The notes under the pieces were generated by a model. It searched no databases. It worked only from the letters and a program-made list of their open reading frames with translations, and was not told where the DNA came from. Below, one piece after another: positions 50,337 through 60,502 of a DNA stretch of 60,502 nucleotides. Source of the DNA: Geosiphon pyriformis (lineage: Eukaryota > Glomeromycota > Glomeromycetes > Archaeosporales > Geosiphonaceae); the NCBI GenBank assembly GCA_016748015.1, contig JAAOMT010000529.1, positions 348,287 to 408,788 of the forward strand, given 5' to 3'. Position 1 is the first letter of the stretch. Each line of letters opens with the position of its first letter. Position numbers and translations under genes: made by a program.

Positions 50337-51369
50337 TGACTCAAGTGGCTATAATGCACAAAGAGGCCAAACAAGTTTGCCTAATAAAATTTAAACGTAA
50401 TACGACGCCTGACCATTTTGTTTATCCACAAGTACTTTTGGCACATCACTCAAACCTCTAACTTAAAAATAGTGCTGGGAATGATTTCACTATAGGTTAC
50501 ACAGATTTCTATGCCTAAAATTGTATTAATGGCTGAAATAAAAATTAGAGTTTAAACCCTAATTTGCGATAAAAAAAATCAATTATCATTTGATCAATGA
50601 TCAAATTAAACCTATTTCTGTCTAAATTTCTTTGAAAAAATCAAGGACATATTCATATTAAAGTAATAAATATGTAGTATATTTTAAAGATTTTTTTAAA
50701 TAAAAAATAACTGATTAATTTTGAAAATTATCATTGTAAAATAAAATGAAAAACGAAATAAAGCCAGCATCAGTTAAATAATTTTAAAAAAAATTTGGTC
50801 TATCTAATTTGAGTTATTTTATTTAATTAAATAATATCATAAATTTTAAAAATGGATTGATTAAATTAATTTTTATAAATCATACATAATTTGTTATGTT
50901 TAACATAAAAATTCATTTTCGGTTAAATGTTTCAGTTTCTAATTTTTTTAAAAATCGAATTTAAAAATTGTTAATATTTCAAAAAATCCTTTATTTAAGT
51001 ATAATGTAAATTGAATAATTTTAAAATATATTTCTTGTCTAATTAATTTTTTTTAAAAAAAAAGCAAAACAACAAGTTTGGAAGTTTCAACTGAATAAAT
51101 CTTAGTTCTAAAGATGATAATTATTAAGGTGAATTTAATATTTTTTAAATAATACTACACACTTCGGCTTAACAGAAAACAAGTTTGAATTGCAGATATT
51201 AAAATGGTAAATTAGCGGCCAATTTTTTGATAAAATAGAGTCACATTACTTAATCAATTTGAAATTTATACCGCCCTTATTTAAAAGTCTCTAATTAGTT
51301 TGTTTTATAAAAAATATTTTATAGATGATGTAAGAGAAGAACTTCCTTTCATATCTAAAATTTTGATGT
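50337..51369. other. AT-rich spacer with old duplicated flank
   Basis: Positions 50455-50580 match 7390-7610 in order, as noted for that region. The remainder is A/T-rich with no coding signal. Confidence 0.45.
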
Positions 51370-51760
51370 ATGAGTTCAAATTTAGTTTAGAGAGAAACTG
51401 AAGAGCTAATAAAAACAAAGAAATTAATGTTTTGGTGGATCATCCCACAAAGCCTAAATCGTTTTTATCATTATTATTGTTGCTGTTCTATAAATAAATT
51501 GGAGAAACGTGTTTGGCGTTTTTATTTATTATAGCTACTTAAAATTTATTCATATTTAGTATGATTTGTAGCTGATGAATAAGGTTGAGAAATAGATTTG
51601 TTACACTATGCGAACATAGAAGAAACAACATAAATAAGAACTCGCCTTTAGACAAATAACGTTCTAAACGTACTATCAAATAAACGTTTAAAGAAATCCT
51701 CTTTGAATAATAACTTATTCACTTTTTATCCTTCTTTATCCTTTGTTCTTTATCCACATC
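51370..51760 (+). promoter_or_regulatory. Conserved 5' flank of kinase copy F
   Basis: It shares long stretches with the flank of copy E, including TTTGTTACACTATGCGAACA (about 51598) and ACTCGCCTTTAGACAAATAA (about 51640). It also shares the TTG/TTA-rich stretch at about 51465 with copy B. The box TAACTTATTC lies at 51711-51720, 50 nt before the ATG. Confidence 0.45.
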
Positions 51761-53284
51761 ATGGAAAATCAAGAAATTAATAGATATCGTCCAGATGTTC
51801 ATGATTGCAACGAATGTAAACGGTGTCAAGGATGTATTAAAAATAATCGTAATAATAATAATTGTAGAGCATGCTGGTTTATATTTTTTGAAAAACATTA
51901 TAAAGACTTTTCAAGCGGTAATGACGAAGTTGATGAAATGATTAAGAATCCAATCTACTTTCCACCTAAGAAGAATAATTATGAGGGTAGTTTGAATTAC
52001 TATGAATGGATTCCATGGGAGCGTTTGTTGAATATCAATGAAATTGCTAGAGGAGGGCTCGGTATAATTTATAAAGCAACCATAATTGATGGATTAATTG
52101 ATGAGCGTAGTATAAAACATCATGGTGAGATGGAATATAAAAGAGGAAAATTTAATGAAGATGAAGAAAGGATTGATGAAGTAGCAATAAAAATTATCCC
52201 AACGAACAGTTTAGAAGTGTTTAAAGAGGTAAACAAACTATTATTATTTATATCTATATAAAATTAATTCATATTTATCTATTATTTATTCATTTATTTA
52301 CTGTATATTATCTATTTATTTTTTTACAGTTAAATATTCAAAGAGCTATGTTTATTAAGAATGGGTATTTTGGTTATGTCTCTTCAATATTGGGGATTAC
52401 GCAAAACGCTGAAACACTCGAGTATGGAATTGTGATGGAGTTTGCCGAACATGGTGACATCCGAAAATATTTATCAAAAAACTTTCATTCTATAGATTCT
52501 ATAAGTTTCACAGAAAAAAGAACGATCGCGTTTCAAATAGCTTTAGGACTTGAAGAAATTCATGACTCTGGTATGGTTCATCGTAACCTACACTCGGGCA
52601 ACATCCTACAATATAAATCTATGACATCTAACACACGAATTTGCGACCTCCGATTATGTCAACCTACAAACAATGAAGCAACAACAACAAAGGAAAAAAA
52701 GATATATGGAGTGATTCCATACATTCCACCAGAAGTTTTAAGAGGAGAAAAGTTTACTGTGGCTGGTGATATTTATAGTTTTGCCATGTTATTATGGGAA
52801 TTAGCAACAGGAAAGCCTCCTTTTTATGATCGTTCTCATGACCTTTTTCTCGTGATGGATATTCTTTATAATGGTATTAGACCTAAGATTACCTCTCCAC
52901 TTATTCCCCCTTCTTATGCTGAAATAATTGTAAAGTGTTGGGATGTTAATCCTGAAAATCGTCCTACTGCCAGAGAAGTTTATGAGATGTTGAATGAGCT
53001 TACGTTTTCGGAGTCCGAGTTTTGGGATTCAGATAATTACGTAAAAGAAATGGTAAAGAACGACTCGACAACAAATCATTCAACAACAACGATAACTCAC
53101 ATTCATCCAGGAGCAGTTTATACAAGTCGTCTTTTTACTTTGCAAATAATTGAAGAGACAAAAGGTTAGTTTATCTATTTCGTATTGATTAATTTATTGA
53201 TTTAATTATTTTACATTATATTAACAATTTAATTTATATCAATTTATAAAAGAATTTGTTTATATGCCTGAATATAAGAGTTAA
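51761..53284 (+). CDS. Zinc-ribbon-like/TKL pseudokinase (copy F), intact frame
   Basis: Predicted 444 aa: exons 51761-52228, 52330-53164 and 53253-53284. The Cys-rich module (HDCNECKRCQGC, NCRAC), VAIK Lys, PPEVLRGEKFT and CWDVNPENRP are present. The catalytic loop is HRNLHSGN (Asp replaced by Asn) and the DFG-equivalent is DLRL (Gly replaced by Arg), so phosphotransfer should be lost or very weak. The glycine loop has Leu for Phe (GGLGII). The donor that ends exon 3 in copies A, B, C and E (GAA|AGTAAG type) reads GAATATAAG here, so translation runs on to YKS and stop at 53282. An open frame with no lesion suggests constraint on a non-catalytic role or a recent origin. Confidence 0.75.
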
Positions 53285-55300
53285 AAAAGTTAGAATATAA
53301 TTATATACTCTTATTTATTTTATTATCTATTATATTTAGACAACTCTTAATAGATCTAATTGTGATCGCTCATCTTAATTTTCCATTCGTGAATTATCTC
53401 ATTTTTAAGCTCTATAATGAGATTATTATGTTTATTAAATTCATTTCAATATATATTCTTTTATTAATTCATTATAAAGAATATTCTTCACATCTAAATA
53501 ATAATATTTTTTAAAACTAATTTATAAGTAAATTATATTGGAAAACAATTTATTAAAAATTAATAAAATAATAAATTTTTAAATAAATATAACAATCTAA
53601 AAATATCGAATAATCAAAATAAATAAGTAATTTCTAAGAAATCTGCAATCTTTAAAATAAAGCTATAGTTTATAACTTTATAGTTTATTGCTAATAAATC
53701 AATAAAAAGTTTTTTTCCTGCTGAAGGTATAGTCCAACCACAGACTATTTTCTTAAGACACATTTATCATACATTAGACGTGTATCGTAAATAAACCGCG
53801 CGTAACCAGCCGCTCAACTACTCTTTAGCAAATTTCCGATTGGATACTAGTTTCAAAAATTCATCTCCAAAGATGTTACACTGTTTGAAGCGGCTTGCGT
53901 ACGCCCATGTCGCATAAATATCCAAGCCTCAAAAAAAGTTTTAATTATTAAATAATTAAATCCAAATTTTTTTTAGCAATAATTAAATAAATTAAATTAA
54001 TTTATTTAGAAAATGAAAATTTAGAAAGAAATTAAACTAATGAATTTAAAATTTAAAATTTGTTATAAAATTTATATTTTATCTAAAAAAATTCAATTAA
54101 ATATTAAAACCAAATTTATTTAACAAAGTTTTATAACACATTTTGAAATTTTAGGTTATTGTATTTTTATATAATTATCATATGTTAATTTAATATTAGT
54201 AAAACAAATTTTTAGTATAAATTGTTTTTATTTTATGTAAATAAATTAAAATACAAATTTAAAATAAAATTACTATATTTTAAATTGATAAAAAGATTGT
54301 AGATAATTTAAATTAATGAAAAAAGCTTTAGATAATTTAAAAATAAAAATATCAAAACAATTTTAAATATTTATTGAATCGATTTTCGTTTCAAATCTAT
54401 TGATAATTATCTAAAATATTAATTTTTTTGTAGAGTAATAAATTAATAACCTAAGGTTATTTAAAAAAAATAGAATAGAAGTTTATAAATTTAAAAATTA
54501 AAAATTTTTACATTTTTTTTAAGAACTTAATAAATTTACTTAGATAACTTAAAATCTAAAATATAAATATTTCTTTATTTGTTATTATTATATTTTGAAT
54601 ATTAAAATTTAATAAACATTTAAGAATTATTTTTAAATTAGATGAGATTTAAATTTTCAAAACTATTCTATAAAATACATTAATAAATAAATATTTTATC
54701 TTTTAATGTGTTGGTAGCCAATATTTTCGAATGTTTCGAAAGAGTTAAGGAATAGCTTTTGAGCAATATTTTAGGGTAGAATCGCTGATTCTTGACGGAT
54801 ATAATATTGTCCAATCGTTTTTGATATTTCTATCGTAATTTTGTTTGGGCAACTATTTCTTTTTCGGTGTTTTCTGTTGTGTTTTATCTTCAACTTTTTG
54901 AACTGACCTCTCCTTCAATAATCTATTAAAACTTATTACCGTGTTTTATATTAGACGAAGACATTTCTTGACTATAATTGTGCAAATGTGGAAGGAAAAT
55001 ATGTTTCAAAACTTGTAAAATTATACAGGACAAATAGTTTGAAATGTAAATTATTTGATAATAGAATCGTAAAATTTTTAAAAGTATACTTCAGAATATA
55101 CTTTATTAATTAATTCAAATTGAGCTTTGAATTTTCCCATTGTAAAAAACTAAAATTAAGGCTAGCTCGCAAGATAATTTGAGAATAAAAAAAATTATAT
55201 ATGCCTATTTAGATTTAAATCTCAATTAACAAGTTTTATGTTAGACACTCAACATAAATATTTAAAAATATTAAATGTTTTATCAATATTTTTACAGAGG
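53285..55300. other. AT-rich spacer with two GC-richer islands
   Basis: 53330-53410 still resembles the tail flank of copy C. Islands at 53712-53935 (with AACCGCGCGTAACCAGCCGC and GGCTTGCGTACGCCCATGTC) and 54712-54960 differ sharply in composition from their surroundings but hold no long frame or terminal repeats. On the minus strand 54960-54870 contains a short Lys/Gln-rich frame. Origin unknown; mobile-element remains are the simplest guess. Confidence 0.4.
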
Positions 55301-56650
55301 CTAGTTTTTATTTTTAACTTCACGATTACAACCACCATTTTCGGTCAGTTCATTCAATGCACCATAAGTTTCTGAATTGAAACCCTGCAAATATTTTTGA
55401 CTCAAGAACTGAGAAAGCAATTTAACTTTTCTTTTCAAAACTTCAATCTCATTCATTTGAACTGCAGGCGACGGAGTCGATTCCAATCTCTCATTTGAAT
55501 GACTCATCGTATCAACTCCCAACATCAAATTATTGTTTAATTCCGATAACGGAGAATGAGATGGTGATCGATCAATTTTGAAACATGGAACATCAACATT
55601 TTGTTGGGCCGAAGTTGGAGAAAGATCATGTAAAATGTCTGCGCGTTTAGACTTTGATTTTTGGCGGTTTTTCTTGGCGTCAGGGGAGCTTTGGAGAAGA
55701 TATTGTTGGATTATGCCCCAAGACTTAAATTTTCCATTACCAAAAAGAATTAGCCATATCGCAGAAATAAAGGTCAACAAGCCACCAACAGATGCAATAA
55801 AGTCAACCCAATTATAAGCTCTCTTTTCTGTATATCTTGTGACCTTGAAAATAATATGAAATTTTATTTAATCATTAATTGAGGTGTGAGATAAAGATCT
55901 ATCATAGAAACTTACCAAAAAATCGATTGGAAAATAAATAATCTCACATATTAGAAATCCTGAAATATCCAGAGACTTTTCATGCTGAAACTTTTCACTC
56001 TCTTTGTACCAGTGACTATTTCCTTCTACATCAATCCTCTCAATCGATTTGAATGTGAGCTTATGCAGCTCACCGTCACTTAATTTGAATGTCTTCCCGT
56101 CTTGATAATTGTCAATTCCTACATATGTAGTATAAAATAAACCAATTGAATCTTTCAAAGGAGTTTGTCGAATTAGATTACGCCAAAATCTGATTCTAAT
56201 CGATTCTATTCCTTCTCGTTTATAAATTAATTTCGAGTCATTTGATTGCTGAAATAATAAACATGGAACTGGATATTCTTCACGAGGTTCGAATTTAACT
56301 CTTGTAGAATTTGATGCTGTCCCATTCATAAAAATATAATCGGAGGCTATATTATTATCCGCAATTTGATATTCTATTGTCACTTTTTCTATGGCCGTTT
56401 CAAATTTTTGCGAGTCCTTTCGATCAAATACGCAAATGTATGCGTCTGGAACTGGAATACCATTGATATATTTATTATTAAGTAGTGAAATAGATATTAA
56501 TGGCTCTTGGTTGTTAAATAATTTTTTAAAGTTTGGGGTTGAGACGATGATAATGATTGCACAAAGAGTGGTGGAAACTAGAAGACGAATTCCTAGTTCT
56601 GGATTTCGTTTTAAGTAACCTATTTTTCTAAAAAGCTTTGAAAAAAACAT
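55301..56650 (-). CDS. Two-TM membrane protein, channel-like topology (paralogue 1)
   Basis: Predicted 425 aa in two exons: 56650-55916 and 55843-55301, phase 0. A short cytosolic start is followed by TM1 (LLVSTTLCAIIIIVSTP), then a ~200-residue middle domain with NGIPVPDAYICVF, N-glycosylation-type NGT/NST sites and the block IERIDVEGNSHWYKES. TM2 (FIASVGGLLTFISAIWLILF) follows, then FKSWGIIQQYLL, a Ser-rich cytosolic tail and a short coiled coil (EIEVLKRKVKLLSQFLSQKY). Two TMs around a large outer domain, with an ASVGGLL-type entry to TM2, recall DEG/ENaC or P2X channels, but no diagnostic Cys pattern is seen. Start: ATG at 56650; the upstream TTG is ignored. It is head-to-head with its paralogue. 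Confidence 0.7.
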
Positions 56651-57419
56651 AATTTTCAAAGATAAAATAAAAAATATTTTCTAGCACTAAATGGAATGAA
56701 TATAAATTTGGAAATGATATTGAAAAAAAAGACTAATATGTCTGAAAATAGATGAATATAAGGAAAATTAAATTCTTGCTTAGTTTTGTAGATAGGAAAA
56801 AAACTTGAACCGATGAGTAAAAAAAATGCTTTACTAAAATTTTTTTATCAACATAGAGATGCTAATATTTCTCATAGAGGATTACAATGGCATGATTATT
56901 TAGTTTATTATTTTTTGTAAGTTTTAAACTTGGAAATGGGCTTTACTATAGATAAATTATGGATAATCAAAAGTTCTTTCGGGATTTTGTAAACCAACTA
57001 AATAAACCAAACGAGGATAAAATTAAATAAAATCTAAAGAAAATAATCATTATAAATATTTTTACTTTGAGGTAGCATTAAAAATTTTAAAATAAACCAT
57101 TTTTTGGTGATAATTGTTCCAGGAAATATCTTAAACTACTTATCATTAATAACATTCATTTTCCATAAATAAAAATTTAGGTAAACATTCATAAACAGAT
57201 TCAATCGATACACCGAGTAGAAAGTATTGGTGGAATGATTGATCTTTGGAATTTATTTGCTTGTTTTTTTTAAAAATTTGACCAAAAAAACATTTCTATC
57301 AAATTTTCCTTTTAGTTATAATTTTTTTTTTGAATTTTTAATCTCTTGAATATAAAACCCAATTAGTCAAATTCCATCTGTTAAATTTTCATTTGTCCTC
57401 TCACAATTTTAAATTTAAA
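56651..57419. promoter_or_regulatory. Divergent promoter region of the two-TM pair
   Basis: A 769-bp A/T-rich gap between two start codons facing away from each other. No clear shared motif or TATA element could be singled out by eye. Confidence 0.35.
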
Positions 57420-58839
57420 ATGAGTGTTCTTCATTCGCTTCCAAAGTTAAACGCTGAACTAATAATTCGCCTCATATTTGGTCTCAGTATTTTCTCAATA
57501 ATCGTCGCCATGACAATTCCTACCTTTTTCAGAGTTTTCATATATCAAGACCCCTTAATTTCAATCTCTATAAACCACAATACATCAGAAAGTGGTATTC
57601 CAGTGCCAAATGCCTTGCTCTGTCTAAATATGATAATATTCCCTTATTTGAAAAATATAACTGTTTTGAGTGGACAAGATATTCTTTTTGGTTCTATTGA
57701 TCTAGAGGATAATGGAAGGTCATCAAATGAGACAAGATTGGTCTTACGAAAAATAGGTAGAAAGTTTAAATGTTTAGCTTTTAAACCTGAGAGTTCTCTG
57801 AAATACTATCAAGAAGCTGTGGATTTTGTTCAAATAATATTTTATTACAGAAATGAGTACGAAAGTAAAATAAATTATTTTCAGGAAATATGGAATGAAA
57901 TGTGGAAGAATGAACAGTTTGGATTTGTATGGGTTACATATGATTCAGTTAATGGCACTTATCAAGAGAGAGAATCAATTAAAATCAAACCAAATCAACT
58001 TACTGCTATCACCTTAAATCCGACCGAAAGAATAGATGTGAACGGAAATAGTCATTGGTACAAAAATGTTCCCGATAATTTTAAAGAAGACCCAATCCCA
58101 GGATACCCTTTTAATTTAGTTGAAGTTTGGATTTATCCGATTAATTCTTTGGTGAGTTTTCAAATTTAGATTGATGAAAATTCAGAAAAATTGACTATCC
58201 AATTTTTTAATGACTTTTTTATACATATAATTATAGGTAACACAATACACGGAAAAAAACGAGGTCACTTGGATTGATATTTTTACTGATGTAGGTGGTT
58301 TACTGGCGTATGCTTCCGGAGTATGGATAATATTATTCGGTCGTGGACGTTTTAAATCATGGGGTTATATACAACAATATATTCTCAAAACCGCACCAAA
58401 TGCTAATATACGAGGGCAAAAACAAATCAAAGGTTCACCAATATTACCAATTGAAGACTTTAAAAAGAATCTCTATTCACCAAGCGAAAATTCTCAGAGT
58501 GATACTTTAAGTAGCGTCACCACGTTTTTGTCTACCTCTAACTTTGGTGAACCTTTCCAATGCAACTTTGATAGTATCAATGAGAAGTCTAGCATTAAAG
58601 GTGAAAGTTCATACTCAGAAAAAAATCTCCAGTCTTGCAATCGCTTACCAAAAATAGTTTTAGATTATGAAAATAGTCATGAACGAATGTTTACAGATGA
58701 TTTACAGGTATTGCAAAGGAAAGTGAACTTGATTGAAAAAATGTTATGTCAAGAGTATTTAGAAGGATTTGGTTTAGAAACTTTTGATAAGATGAATCAG
58801 ACTTTTAATAGTGAAAAATTACCTGAAGTTAAGTTTTAA
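57420..58839 (+). CDS. Two-TM membrane protein, channel-like topology (paralogue 2)
   Basis: Predicted 444 aa in two exons: 57420-58151 and 58237-58839, the same intron position and phase as paralogue 1 (donor after Phe/Ser-Leu). TM1 lies at IIRLIFGLSIFSIIVAMTIP. The outer domain begins SGIPVPNALLCL and contains TERIDVNGNSHWYKN. TM2 is TDVGGLLAYASGVWIILF, then GRGRFKSWGYIQQYIL. A Ser-rich tail ends in a coiled coil (DDLQVLQRKVNLIEKMLCQE). The N-terminal ATG at 57420 (MSVLHSLPKL) is preferred to a TTG frame. No signal peptide apart from TM1. Function is not recognised; ion channel or receptor is inference from topology. Confidence 0.7.
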
Positions 58840-59555
58840 AAGCTACTTATTTTTACTTAATATATTTCAAATAAATAATTCAATTTTTAAAATTATAATT
58901 TTTAAGTCGTAATGATTCCAAAACAAAAGGGAGTAAAAATTAGAAAGATCATAATAACAATTAATATTTACATACAGTTAAGGTTTTTTTTGAATACAAT
59001 TAAGTGAAAATAAGAATTTTAACGTTTTAGACATATAATCAATGAAATATTTGGGCATAAATCCTTCGAAAAGCTAGAATTTTACCTAAAATCAGACAAC
59101 TATGTTCAAAGATCTGATAATTTCTAACTATATTTCTTTTATATATTTCTTAAAAAAGAAATTTGACTGGTTTTTCAAGAATTTAAATAAATTTTTAAGT
59201 GTAAATAAAAATTTTGAAAAATTAGTCTGAAAAACTATTAACATTCTCTTTTCAAGTCACAAACATTAATAAATTTACTGCTTATTTTTATATCTTTTTT
59301 TTTGATTTGACCAACTTTAAGATTTATTTTTACCTTTTTCAAATATAATAAATAATGAAAAAATTTCTGTTCCACGAACTATCTCGGAAAATTAGTTCGG
59401 CTAGGGCCGGAAATTGCAGAATTTTATTTGATTGGTTATTAAAAAACGTGATACGTTTTAATTATGTGTTTAATGTAATTTTTATCCGTTACCTGAATAT
59501 TTAAAATAATAAAGTTAGGTAATTAAATAAAGAAAATGTATGAATAAAAAACGCG
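58840..59555. other. AT-rich intergenic region
   Basis: No gene seen. A short GC-richer stretch at 59370-59420 (TTCCACGAACTATCTCGG, GGCTAGGGCCGG) precedes the transposase-like fossil. Confidence 0.4.
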
Positions 59556-59760
59556 TAAATACTTAGCATTTTGACAAGTTGTGCTATTATGCCCTGGTTG
59601 ACTGCATCTACCACAGGTTTATGTACGTAATTTTCCTTTTTTTTCAGTAATAGATTTATAACATTTGGTTTCTGGGCATTTCTTTCATCGTAAAACTAGT
59701 GAATTTTCAATTGGTCCAGATCCATTTTCCTTGTTTGCATTATTAGCTTGGATTTCAGAG
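59556..59760 (-). mobile_element. Transposase-like fossil with CCHC zinc knuckle
   Basis: On the minus strand, CGRCSQPGHNSTTC (C-x2-C-x4-H-x4-C) is preceded in the same frame by KKCPETKCYKSITEKKGKLR, with TGA and TAA stops in between. A basic Cys-containing stretch followed by a CCHC knuckle is common at the C-terminus of MULE-type transposases. It is inactive and truncated. It ends about 100-300 nt before the kinase fragment that lacks its first exon. Confidence 0.5.
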
Positions 59761-59865
59761 GGTTCTTAAAGATTTCGATTTTGCATTGACCTGGTAAGTG
59801 TAGCTGCTATTTTTTTATGCCGATTAATGAACTCTTTTAACCATGACAACATTTTATCATGATTA

Positions 59866-60502
59866 TAAAAATTATAAAAACGAGCAGTCCAGAAGTGTTT
59901 AAAGACGTAAACAAACTAGTAATATTAATATTTATATTTAATTCATATTTACTTATTATTTATATATTTACTGTATATTATCTATTTATTTCTATACACT
60001 GTGTTGATAGTTAAATATTCAAAGTGGTATGTTTATTAATAAGGGTGGGTATAAAAGTCGTTATATCTCTCCAATATTGGAGATTACGCGAAACGCTGAA
60101 ACACTCGAGTATGGAATTGTGATGGATTTTGCCAAATATGGTGACATGCGAAAATATTTAGCAAAAAATCTTCATTCTACGAGTTGGCCTGATAAATTAG
60201 AGATCGCGCAAGATATAGCTTTTGGACTTGATTCGATTCATTCTTCTGGTATGGTTCATCGTGATCTACACTCGGGCAACATCCTACAATATGTGAAAGA
60301 TGAAGTGACTATTGGAGACCTCGGGTTATGTCAACCTACAAACACAAACAATGAAGCAACAACAACAGAGGAGAAAAAGATCTATGGAGTGATTCCATAC
60401 ATTCCACCAGAAGTTTTAAGAGGAGAAAAGTTTACAACAGCTGGTGATATTTATAGTTTCTCCATGTTATTATGGGAATTAGCAACAGGAAAGCCTCCTT
60501 TT
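59866..60502 (+). pseudogene. TKL-type kinase, exon 1 truncated, runs off the window (copy G)
   Basis: Only the last ~14 codons of exon 1 remain (about 59866-59906, ...SPEVFKD), with donor gtaaac. Exon 2 opens at 60011 after gatag and stays open for 164 codons to the window end. It carries EYGIVMDFAKYGDMRKYL, HRDLHSGNILQ, GDLGLC, PPEVLRGEKFT and LLWELATGKPPF, so the C-lobe is intact and catalytic-looking. The Cys-rich module, glycine loop and VAIK Lys are gone, replaced by unrelated DNA with a transposase-like fossil. A functional kinase is not expected unless an upstream exon has been recruited. The 3' end is outside the window. Confidence 0.65.

Overview
The window is a eukaryotic nuclear segment, most likely from a filamentous fungus of the arbuscular-mycorrhizal type (Glomeromycotina, Rhizophagus-like). 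The evidence is an extremely AT-rich intergenic background, genes cut by short GT-AG introns, a dense repeat-driven family of TKL-type kinases ending in a HPGAVYTSR-type tail, and a fungal F-box protein. The species assignment is inference from family style; no rRNA, tRNA or organellar marker is present.

Layout. (1) 1-17.4 kb and 49.9-60.5 kb: members of one kinase family, with an N-terminal Cys-rich zinc-ribbon-like module and a TKL-like kinase domain, in several states of decay. Two copies look intact and catalytic (9146-10789 and 15633-17314). One is intact but carries HRN and DLR in place of HRD and DLG, so it is a probable pseudokinase (51761-53284). Three are clear pseudogenes (111-1658 minus, 3952-5582 plus, 13878-15197 minus). 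One has lost nearly all of exon 1 and runs off the window (59866-60502). At least four short kinase relics lie between them. The family shares a conserved 5' flank and two tiny 3' exons that are missed if the GGTTAG at the end of exon 2 is read as a stop. (2) 20-34.7 kb: a gene-dense core with a PF13350-type tyrosine phosphatase, a 15-exon dipeptidyl aminopeptidase (S9B) with a 6-nt micro-exon, a MATH-BTB protein, argininosuccinate lyase and an AVO2-like ankyrin protein (TORC2). (3) 35.8-46.6 kb: two large intronless paralogues with repeated KH-like units and a shared C-terminal signature, enclosing an F-box protein and a protein with a tyrosine-recombinase-like N-terminal domain. (4) 46.6-49.9 kb: gene-poor, with a heavily mutated Tc1/mariner transposase. 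(5) 55.3-58.8 kb: a head-to-head pair of two-TM membrane proteins with a large middle domain and a DEG/ENaC-like second TM segment, family unassigned.

How the parts relate. The housekeeping genes (arginine synthesis, secretory-pathway peptidase, TORC2 subunit, F-box/BTB ubiquitin adaptors) look single-copy and stable. The kinase blocks on either side look like a birth-and-death array: inverted and head-to-head duplicates, shared promoters, poly-A and triplet-repeat slippage, and transposon debris at a breakpoint. The least explained units are the KH-like pair, the two-TM pair, the recombinase-domain protein and an ATG-less 90-codon open frame at 2101-2370.

Limits: everything is read by eye. 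Exon boundaries were chosen from GT-AG signals, phase and agreement between paralogues; no alignment or database search was run.
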